From Chionoecetes opilio (lineage: Eukaryota > Arthropoda > Malacostraca > Decapoda > Majidae), in contig JACEEZ010022880.1 in the NCBI GenBank assembly GCA_016584305.1, positions 484,370 to 548,369 of the forward strand: a stretch of DNA of 64,000 bases. Direction: 5' to 3'. The notes below the pieces were generated by a model. That model saw only the letters and a list, made by a program, of their open reading frames with translations, was not told the origin of the DNA and searched no databases. Every line of letters starts with the position of its first letter. Position 1 is the stretch's first letter. Below, piece by piece: positions 55,666 through 64,000 of this stretch. A program made the position numbers and the translations under genes.

Positions 55666-56380
55666 CGAATGTTCACGGTCATTTATTTACTACATTTTGG
55701 AGTGAAGATAATGTAGGTGTATAAAGTGCATGTAGTGTAGTGTAAGTAGCAAAAAGAGTTATTTCTAGAAGGCAGGCTGCAGCTGTTCTATTGTGTATCT
55801 GATACACTAAGCCTAAGGGATATGATCAGATCAGAGAGGACACAGGGAATGTCAATGTCAAATCTGCAGCACCCCTTCTCTCCCCTGTATAAACCTCCCC
55901 GGGAGTATATCACCATAGCCACAGACATATGGCTGCCTACTCGTTTCAATACATTCTCTGTTTTAGCAATTTCTGTTCCCTAGCTCCTGTAGTAAGAACC
56001 TTATTTTCCAGCTTAAAAGACTCAGTTTTCTTGCTTATGAAGATATATAAGCTGGGCCGTTCCTACTGCCCCCCGTTCCCCTCAATTGCGAGGGGGCCCG
56101 CATCCGAAAGGGCCCAACACCGGTTCATGTTTGAGTGTATTTTTTGTACAGTTTGAAAATCATTGAAATAGTATTACACGTATTTCCTCTTGAACACCGA
56201 GCATGCCGATATTGTCGTATAACGTCAGTGGCGGATCTGCCCATCAGAAAATCGGGAAATTATCTGACAGGAAGGGGTACCTCGGCAGGCGATGCTCTCC
56301 CATAAAGGCACATACGGCACTGCCTAACCATCGGTGGAGTGAATATAACTGATTACAAATTTAAATCAGCCCTGATTAAC
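55666..56380. other. Intron sequence, with a possible unclassified repeat at 56050-56340
   Basis: The stretch gtcagtggcggatctgccca near 56225 resembles the ends of hAT-type elements, but no partner end was found. Otherwise nothing recognised. Confidence 0.35.
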
Positions 56381-57728
56381 TGCTCTGTAAGTCGACCCGT
56401 AAGTCTAACGTCAGTGGTGGGTAAATTATTGGAATCTATTATTGCAAAAAACATTAGAGAGCACTTAGATAAACATATTTTGATCAATGATTCACAACAT
56501 GGATTCACCAAGGGTAGGTCATGTCTCACCAATTTATTGAGTTTTTATAGGAAAGTTTATGAGACAGCAGATAATGATAAGGATTGTGATATAATATATC
56601 TGGACTTTAGTAAGGCATTTGACAAAGTACCACACGAGCGACTCTTAAATAAGGTTAAGGCTCATGGAATAGATGGGAAGGTTCTTCATTGGATCAGAGC
56701 TTGGCTAAGTAATAGGCAACAAAGGGTTACAATTAATGGCTCTAAATCTGAATGGGGACTGGTGACAAGTGGAGTTCCACAAGAGTCTGTTTTGGGTTCA
56801 TTACTATTTTTTATTTACATCAACGACTTGGATAGTGGGATTAGCAGTGATATCAGCAAGTTTGCTGATGATACTAAGATAGGTAGGATTATTGGATCAC
56901 AGTCTGATGTAAACATATTGCAGGGAGACTTAGATAAACTTAACGAGTGGGCAGTCAGATGGCAGATGGAATTTAATATTGATAAGTGCAGCGTTATGAA
57001 TGTTGGTAGAAAAAAACCTGGTAATAGATACACCATAAGCAATGTATTGCTGAGAAGATCAGAAGGTGAAAAAGATCTGGAGTGAGGGTGAGCCCAGACC
57101 TCCGACCTAGGACACAATGTATTGAGGCCAGAAATAGAGCTAATAGAGTTTTAGGATCCATTACCAGAAGTGTTAAAAGTAGAAGTGCGGAAGTTTTTCT
57201 AAAGCTTTATCTAGCTCTAGTCAGGCCTCACCTAGACTATGCGGTTCAGTTTTGGTCTCCATATTGCAGGATGGATATAGCCTTGTTAGAAACAGTGCAG
57301 AGAAGGATGACCAAAATGATACACAAGGGATGCATAACTTTAGTTATGAGAAGAGATTGAAGTTATTAAAATTACACTCACTCGAGAGTCGCAGAGTAAG
57401 GGGCGATCTGATAGAAGTTTTTAAGTGGATAAAGGGATTTAATAAAGGAGAGGTAGGAAAAGTTCTTACGGCTTTTAACCAGGGTAGAACAAGAAGTAAC
57501 GGATTCAAGCTGGAAAAGCGTAGATTTAGAAAGGAAATAGGGAAAAACTGGTTCACAAATAGGGTGGTGAATGAATGAAATGGTCTCAGTAGACAGATAG
57601 TTAGTGCTGAGTCATTAGGGAGCTTTAAAGAGGGGCTGGATAGGTTCATGGATGAGGATGAAAGGTGGATGTAGGTAGTGTAGACCTCACGGCCTCTTGT
57701 AACTTCCTTATTTTCTTATGTTCTTATG
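56381..57728 (+). mobile_element. CR1-like retrotransposon 3' half
   Basis: Begins in the RT domain and continues to the 3' tail (ttattttcttatgttcttat, 57708-57727). Best CR1 copy of the window. Confidence 0.8.
56385..57578 (+). pseudogene. CR1-type reverse transcriptase, frameshifted
   Basis: The open part to 57085 holds RPVSLTSVVGKLLESIIAKN, SQHGFTKGRSCLTNLLSFYR, IIYLDFSKAFDKVPHERLLN, VTSGVPQESVLGSLLFFIYI (usual PQGSVLGPLLF, so Gly to Glu and Pro to Ser changes) and SKFADDTKIGRIIG. A one-base loss at about 57078 shifts the frame, and another near 57325 shifts it back. The C-terminal part reads ARNRANRVLGSITRSVKSRS, FWSPYCRMDIALLETVQRRM and KLLKLHSLESRRVRGDLIEV. Both catalytic aspartates are kept but the gene is dead. 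Confidence 0.85.
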
Positions 57729-57759
57729 CTACCCCGTGTGGCAGTTCATCCCCGAATGC

Positions 57760-58440
57760 CATCCGGAATCCCTGAATAGTGTGGTAGATTTTTGCTGCCC
57801 AGTGTGTGTAAGAAAAATCAACAGAGGGGGCCCGCCAGAAGAGGAAGTGGTAGAAACTATAGAAGTGAAATAGTTTTGTTATCTTGGTGACATGTTAGAT
57901 AGCGAGGGTGGAGTGGAGAGCAGTAAAAACAGGGCTAGTAACTACATAGATGAAGGGGAGAGAGATAGCGGGACTTCTGATAAAAAAAAAATTCCCACTG
58001 AAAAACAGAGGAAGATTATTTTTAGCATGTATAAGATCAGTATTGCTATATGGTTCTGAGACATGGGCTTTGACGAAGAAATTGGAGGATGTGTTGCTTG
58101 GTTGTGATCGGAGCATGTTGAGGTATATGACTGGGATCACATGGAGAGATGAAGTGTCTAGTGAAGAGGTGGCAAGAAAATGTGGATTGAAGGAGCTGAG
58201 TACAGTGCTGAGAGTAAGGTGATTGAAGTGATTTGGGCACGTGAAGAGGAAAAAAGGTGGTGAGGCATTGGGGAGAGTTGTTAGAGTGGAAGTTTCAGGT
58301 AGCAGTCCACCGGGCAGGCCAAGGAAGACATGGAGACAGTGTGTTGAAGAGGATCTGGCAGCATTGGGCATTGAAAAAGTTGAGGCAATGGATAGAGATA
58401 GTTGGAAGGGTATCATAGGACGTCTAACCTTATGAAATAT
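57760..58440 (+). pseudogene. Non-LTR RT C-terminal fragment of another family
   Basis: Frames with stops give RGRLFLACIRSVLLYGSETW, ALTKKLEDVLLGCDRSMLRY and, after a break, WFGHVKRKKGG and SPPGRPRKTWRQCVEEDLAA. The LLYGSETWALT ... FGHVKR ... GRPRKTW pattern marks the C-terminus of RTE- or jockey-related animal elements. Different from the RTE-like copies at 35.6 and 48.7 kb. Confidence 0.7.
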
Positions 58441-58719
58441 AATGGGAAAAACTGACGTTAAACAGAAAGAAGAAGAAGAAGGAGTAGAATACTTACAGTT
58501 GCTAACTCTCAAATCTCTACTGATCATCAACACACTGTATAACGCGATCACACAGGCTTTGTCCAGCTACGTAAATACAAGAAAGAAAATCTGCGATACA
58601 CAAAATAGACGGCAAACCGGCGATCAAGCTATTTCATTAATGTCTGTGCAACAAACGCCCCCCTTTTTGCTTTCCTCATCTAGGCTCCTCTACACCTGCT
58701 CTGGGCTGCTCTTTTGAGA

Positions 58720-59597
58720 TGTAGGGAAGCAGGCAGGTGCTTAAGACAGAGGGGGGACGCGTAGCACGTAAACAGGGCTCATGCTAGGAATTGAGGACTT
58801 ACCAGGCTGTGTTCTTCTCTGGCTGTTCACACACTCAGGGGGGAAGGGTTTAGGCAAACACAAGGGGTCCTTTCACGGTGTTATATTGAAGTAACACATA
58901 GTACAAGTTTCAAGGTCATTCACTACAAATCTACAACTCCTAGACACTACAACACACGTCACAACCCCCGACCTATCCGGCCGTCGTAGGGAGACGCTAC
59001 ATAACCACAACACAGTGCCACCCACAGGCACAACACAGTGGCCGCCTCGTCAGGCACCACAACCCACCGCAACACACCGGCACAACACACAGCCGGCCGC
59101 CTCGTACAGGCGCCACAACCCACCGCGACACACCGGCACAACACACAGCCGGCCGCCTCGTACAGGTGCCACAACCCACCGCGACACACTGGCACAACAC
59201 ACAGCCGGCCGCCTCGTACAGGCGCCACAACCCACCGCGACACACCGGCACAACACACAGCCGGCCGCCTCGTACAACAGTCCACAGGGGCAATTCCTCT
59301 CCCAGGAAGTCCCCCGTGCCTCCCAACGAGCCAGGAGTCGTCTCTCCACTGGCCCCGCCGTTTCCCTTCGTCAGCGACTGCCACAGCCGGCAGCCCGCGC
59401 GCGCGTCTTCCCCTAGAGACGTCTCTAACCTGACTGTCCTTGGGTGCCGCGCGTCACCCCTTCTATTTCCTGTCTTCCTTTGTCACGGCGCCCACAAGCC
59501 AGCCAATCACCGTTCAATGGCCACCATGCCGCGGCCAATAGCAATCCTTGGCACGAATGACGTCACCCTGATGAAGGCACTGCCTGCCTTCGTAACA
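58720..59597. mobile_element. TGT...ACA element with 56-bp minisatellite
   Basis: Starts TGTAGGGAAGCAGGCAGGTG and ends, inverted, TGTTACGAAGGCAGGCAGTG. The ends match each other and the ends at 6894-7789. No clear duplication (flanks gaga and tctg). Interior contains a GC-rich minisatellite. Confidence 0.5.
59038..59275. repeat. 56-bp minisatellite, about four units
   Basis: The unit contains cggcacaacacacagccggc, cgcctcgtacaggcgccaca and acccaccgcgacacac. Unit starts at 59078 and 59134 give the 56-bp period. Not a multiple of three, so frames shift through it. Confidence 0.9.
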
Positions 59598-60570
59598 TCT
59601 GATTATTTATCAGGTGCGATTATTTATCAGGAATGATAGATAATTAGACCTGAATATTTGAGTGAATAGAGTTGATAAATAGTCATGTTTATTCACCTCA
59701 ATATAATCAGAGGTGATATCGAAATTTCATCTGGGCTGATTCATCATCTTTCTGTTTACCGTCAGATTTTCCCAAAATGTCTTATGAGGCTAGATGGCTG
59801 ATGATACGCTGCCTATTGTCGGCGTTCATCATTCAAATTTGTGGCATGAATTTAATACCCCGGATGCTCTTCCTGACAGGCAACTTCAGTTTTCGGCTGA
59901 GGGCACTAGGTGGATTGCCTACCATGGCTAACAAGCCCCACTTAACCGGGTTTGTAGTCAGAGTTGTCTCTCTCCTAGGTGGCTTGCCTGCCATGGCTAA
60001 CGAGCACCACCTACCCGGGTTTGTTATCAGAGATGTCCCTCTCCTATGTGAATTGCCTACCATGACTACGAGCCTCGCCTGCCCGGGTTGGATTGGTGAA
60101 GTGGCAGGGCGTGTCCACACATCGGTGGGCCATGCACACACCACCTCTAGGGCTCCAGCTGCTCCGAGATCCTTCAGAGATTTAGCCTGGGACTGCGAGG
60201 TCCCAGTTACCAGGGATGCCAGGAGGAGGCACTATGAAGTTCTTGACAAAGAAGCAGCTATGTACCGGCAGGAAGGACTTACACACTCGGCCTTCTTTTC
60301 GCTCATGGAGCTATCCGGTGGTTGCCTTTATAAAATGGTGTTTTAACAATACAGTAAGAATGAAATTAGGAAATCAACCAGTCTCATATGGGTTGAAATA
60401 TTTATTAATGTATGTTTGATGAAATGTACTGAGAACTTTTTTTTCCAAAAAAATACTCATATGAAATATGGGTGTATCTTATGCATGGGAGTGTCTTATA
60501 TGCAGGCAAATGCAGTAATGAGTAGAACAGGATGATTTATTTTACCATGGCAACATACTTTGTTTTCCAG
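59598..60570. other. Intron sequence before exon 3, with a 69-bp tandem repeat in a 190-codon frame
   Basis: Three imperfect 69-bp units (ttgcct at 59915, 59984, 60053) contain accatggctaac and acccgggtttgt. Because 69 is a multiple of three they give repeats of GGLPxMANxxHLxGFVxRxV in an open plus-strand frame at 59777-60346. I do not recognise the protein; the lack of splice signals and the repeat content suggest a decayed element. Confidence 0.4.
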
Positions 60571-60721
60571 GGATTTGCATCGTGCCCAGGCCTCCCTCTG
60601 GATCCAGTGGCCCATTTTGACCCTGTTGAGTCTTTCTACCTCATTTGCTGGTCTTGTCCTTTATGCACAATACCACACCTGTGATCCCTTCCAGAGTGGC
60701 CGCATCACAAACTCAGACCAG
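60571..60721 (+). CDS. SLC5-family transporter, third visible exon
   Basis: The acceptor is tgttttccag (ends 60570) and the donor gtacgg begins at 60722. The first base completes the Lys codon begun at 44111-44112, then 50 codons run DLHRAQASLWIQWPILTLLS, LSTSFAGLVLYAQYHTCDPF, QSGRITNSDQ and end in phase 0. In the family this is the segment after the VQR motif: a cytoplasmic link, a transmembrane helix (ILTLLSLSTSFAGLVLYA) and the conserved extracellular (Y)HxCDPxxxGxIxxxDQ stretch. The next exon, which should carry the family's LLPxFV motif, is not seen before 64000. A CT tract of about 370 bases begins 111 bases after the donor. Confidence 0.92.
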
Positions 60722-60830
60722 GTACGGATTTTGGATTGGTTGTGTTCACATCTTGTTAATATATGTTTACATCTTGTTTATGTTTAGATATCCCTTCTTC
60801 ATCTTACATGTGTACAAGTTTATATGTATT

Positions 60831-61206
<376 letters not shown>

Positions 61207-61478
61207 CCATATATATATATATATATATATATAATAATATAAGCGAAAGTGTGTCTGTCTGTCTGTGTGTGTGTGTGTGTGTGTGTGGTATAGGTTCCGC
61301 CCCCCGTGGCGCAAACACCTCATATGGCACATTTTTGTAATCAGGTTGACCAGGGGAAGGTCATAAGCCCACTTATGAGATGATCCGATCACTTTTTTTT
61401 TTTTTTTTTTTTAGCAGCCTATTAGCGAGAATTGTGAAAACAAAAGTGGGTTGCGAGAATTGAGGAAGCCTTGATGTA

Positions 61479-62335
61479 GGGTGATGGGTAATGGGTGAGT
61501 GAATGGGTGGGGTGATGGGTAATGGGTGTGGGTGATGGGTGAGTGAATGGGTGGGGGGTGATGGGTTGGGGGTGACGGGTGGGGGGTGAGGGAATAGGTG
61601 GGGGGTGATGGGTAATGGGTGAGTGAATGGGTGGGGGATGGTAATGGTGAGTGAATGGTGGGGGTGATGGGTAATGGGTGAGTGAATGGGTGGGGGTGAT
61701 GGGTAATGGGTGAGTGAATGGGTGTGTGGTGATGGGTAATGGGTGAGTGAATGGGTGGGGGGTGATGGGTAATGGGTGAGTGAATGGGTGGCGGGTGATG
61801 GGTAATGGGTGGGGGGTGAGTGAATGGGTGGGGGTGATGGGTAATGGGTGAGTGAATGGGTGTGTGGTGATGGGTAATGGGTGGGGGTGATGGGTAATGG
61901 GTGAGGGAATGGGTGTGTGGTGATGGGTAATGGGTGCGTGAATGGGTGTGTGGTGATGGGTAATGGGTGAGTGAATGGGTGGGGGGTGATGGGTAATGGG
62001 TGGAGGGCGATGGGTAATGGGTGGGGGTGATGGGTAATGGGTGGGGGTGATGGGTAATGGGTGAGTGAATGGGTGTGTGGTGATGGGTAATGGGTGAGTG
62101 AATGGGTGGGGGGTGATGGGTAATGGGTGAGTGAATGGGTGGGGGTGATGGGTAATGGTGAGTGAATGGGTGTGTGGTGATGGGTAGTGGGTGAGTGAAT
62201 GGGTGGTGGTATGGGTATGGATGAGTGATGGGTGGGGGTGATGGGTAATGGGTGAGTGAATGGGTGGGGGTGATGGTAATGGGTGGTGAATGGGTGGGGG
62301 GTGATGGGTAATGGGTGAGTGAATGGTGGGGGAAT
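61479..62335. repeat. G-rich minisatellite (gggtgatgggtaatgggtga units)
   Basis: About 25-35 variable units of gggtgatgggtaatgggtg with gagtgaatgggtg, unit length varying between roughly 18 and 33 bases. Strong strand asymmetry (almost no C on the plus strand). Repeated runs of three or more G make G-quadruplex formation possible. The long minus-strand Thr/His/Pro/Ser frames are repeat artefacts. Confidence 0.9.
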
Positions 62336-62345
62336 ACATACATTT

Positions 62346-62502
62346 CTACATCCATGATTTCAGGAAAGTTAGAAGGGGCTATCTGGAGAGTCCATGTTTG
62401 GTGGGCCGAAGGCCCACCAAACACAGGTGGTGGGCCGAAGGCCCACCAATAGCCCTCCGCAGGAGCTAGCCAAAAAGTCCGCCCGGAGGGCGGCTTTGCG
62501 GC

Positions 62503-62503
<1 letters not shown>
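62346..62503 (+). mobile_element. Possible short non-autonomous Helitron
   Basis: The 3' end shows a GC hairpin (ccgcccggagggcgg, 62480-62494), then a short spacer and CTAG followed by T, the usual Helitron ending. The interior has two copies of gtgggccgaaggcccac. The 5' part tctacatccatgatttcagg recurs at 38512, which could mark a shared 5' end. No duplication is expected for Helitrons. Confidence 0.4.
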
Positions 62504-62616
<113 letters not shown>

Positions 62617-62801
62617 TCAACCCTCAGCTATTGCTCCTAATTGTTGGTGCTGTATCTTTCATTTTCCATACATATATATATACAGGGAGGTCCCGAAGAT
62701 ACGAGCAGTTAGGTTCCACCTGGCATACTCGTAAAGCGAAATCTCGTGTAACGAAACACATAACTAATGGTAAAATATAGGTTTGGTTCCAGGACCACAT
62801 C

Positions 62802-62842
<41 letters not shown>

Positions 62843-63255
62843 TTTTTCAAGCTAAAATAAACTATAGCAAACACAACAAACTCTCAAACTCTCAAATAGA
62901 GGGCTCTATATACCACACCACCGCACCACGACACAAAACACAGTGAATTAAGAGTGTGACAGCACAGTAGGACAGAGCACAAATAAGTCACAATAAGCAC
63001 ATTAAGTAAACCAGCAAATCACTAAAATTGACTCGCAAGGCACAATACATACAAGCAACAAAGACGTTGTATGTACTCTTGGGGACGCCGCGTGATACAC
63101 TACACTCGAGAGGGTAGGGTAGGTAAGGGACAAGGGAGGCGTGCGCAGACCTCTTCCACTGCCCACAAACTCGTCTATGCGCATCTGAATCATTGTACAT
63201 TGTCCAGGTTTGTGAATGTAGGTCACATTGTCGTACCGAGCCACCCGAATTATCA

Positions 63256-63770
63256 TATTTTTATCCAAGCTCGCTTCGCTCACTTGGACACCTATTTCAG
63301 CCGAAATCAGGTGTCATATAGGCTTGTAAAATGTTGCCACGAATGTGTGGGCAAGAAAGATACAGGCGCAAAGGAAGAAATTTCGCACAGAAAGTTATAT
63401 TTCGTCTCTTAACTCATTGTCCAAGCGAGCGAAGTGAGCTTTTAGCAATTATGCTAAAATTTGTAATATATTGTGTCTGGCGGCATTAGTGCAGTGGCGA
63501 AAGTAGTGCATTAGTGCAGTGGAAATAAAATGTGTTCGTAGCCTTCACAACAACAGTGTCTTTTAGCGTCGCCGAGAGGCAGGCCGCTTGTGTTAGGCCT
63601 CATATAACCACTATAACTCGTGTTTCTAATGCCGTTATAGGTGTTATTTAGGGTTAGCGTGGTGTTATATACGTGGTAGGGTGTGTGTGAGGTGTTAAAT
63701 ATGCCATTTCAGCCGTGGGTACAGAGAGGAGGAAGAATAACAATTATGACATACCACCACCACCACCACC
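63256..63770. mobile_element. Insertion in family A copy 4, containing a small inverted-repeat element
   Basis: Copy 1 has atcatattttcagattgatt continuous (10269-10288), while here the two halves are about 510 bases apart. Bases 63266-63443 begin with agctcgcttcgctcacttgg and end with the inverted cagcgagcgaagtgag-type sequence, so an inverted-repeat element of about 180 bases forms part of the insertion. The rest is unassigned. Confidence 0.55.
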
Positions 63771-63936
63771 ATCAGATTGATTATCGTACAACCTTAGGTA
63801 AAATCATATAGTCAGTAAATGACTTTATAATTTTAGTAAATAACTTGTAATTTACTTTAGTAAATAACTTGGTAATTTTACTCACCCCAGTTTGAATGTC
63901 GTAGCATTGGATTTTCGATCTCGTATATTGAAAATA

Positions 63937-64000
63937 CAGTAAAACCCTTATAACTCGGCACGATAGGGGCTCTGGCCCTTGCCGAGTTATTCAATGTGCC
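63937..64000. mobile_element. Family B, copy 4, left end only
   Basis: Starts CAGTAAAACCCTTATAACTC after TA, within family A at the block attgaaaatagacc (intact at 11581-11596). Truncated by the window end. Confidence 0.85.

Larger units (their letters stand above)
62683..64000. mobile_element. Family A, copy 4, running off the window
   Basis: Left end CAGGGAGGTCCCGAAGATAC after TA (62681-62682). Shares the interior with copies 1 and 2 (gagagggtagggtaggtaag, cacaaactcgtct). Interrupted by a ~510-base insertion after about 63256 and by family B from 63937. Its block at about 63790-63830 is the unoccupied site for element D. Confidence 0.85.

Noticed and set aside
59038..59275. Possible CRISPR-like or coding repeat
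   Set aside because: Contiguous 56-bp minisatellite; unit length is not a multiple of three and there are no spacers.

Overview
This is eukaryotic DNA: spliced exons, large introns, simple-sequence tracts and dense nested transposons, with no operons or long single-exon host genes. The non-LTR families, the TTAGG-type repeats and the long CT/GT tracts suggest an arthropod, probably a decapod crustacean such as a swimming crab. That assignment is inference from general knowledge of these repeats, not a search.

The only host gene I can support is one SLC5-family sodium-coupled solute transporter on the + strand. Three consecutive exons (19003-19216, 43993-44112, 60571-60721) join in phase into about 161 codons of the central transporter core. 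The introns between them are about 24.8 and 16.5 kb. The window starts upstream of the first visible exon and ends before the next one, so essentially all 64 kb is probably intron of this gene.

The rest is a layered transposon deposit. 1-0.95 kb: jockey-type endonuclease relic split by a foldback element. 2.5-11.7 kb: a 9.2-kb nest of TA-target DNA transposons (family J holding I, K, A, M and D). 11.8-18.5 kb: a Tigger-like element (E) holding a foldback MITE, a SINE, a second Tigger (B) and a TIR element with minisatellites. 20.5-26.4 kb: families G and F, a MULE-like fragment and a complete but dead hAT-like element. 27.3-32.9 kb: family I, an intact DD41D mariner-like transposase and a Tigger whose N-terminal coding region is split by family H. 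33.5-40 kb: A containing C containing two B copies, one of which contains an RTE-like retrotransposon. 42.9-58.4 kb: jockey, CR1-like and RTE-like relics, including a 4-kb giant palindrome (50358-54409) that carries TTAGG-like arrays and is itself split by a CR1 fragment. 58.7-64 kb: another minisatellite-bearing TIR element, a CT tract, a G-rich minisatellite, a Helitron-like end and a further A element cut by a B element at the window edge.

Many insertions can be checked from within the window, because intact and interrupted copies of the same repeat are both present and target-site duplications can be read. This gives a relative order: J before A; A before D and C; C before B; B before the RTE-like copy; E before B; jockey before the giant palindrome; the palindrome before CR1. 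The strongest leads are the giant TTAGG-bearing palindrome, the dozen TA-target families whose termini share one layout, the inverted duplication of transposase 5' coding sequence inside family B, the intact mariner with nearly identical 149-bp inverted repeats, and the hAT-like element with a 6-bp duplication.
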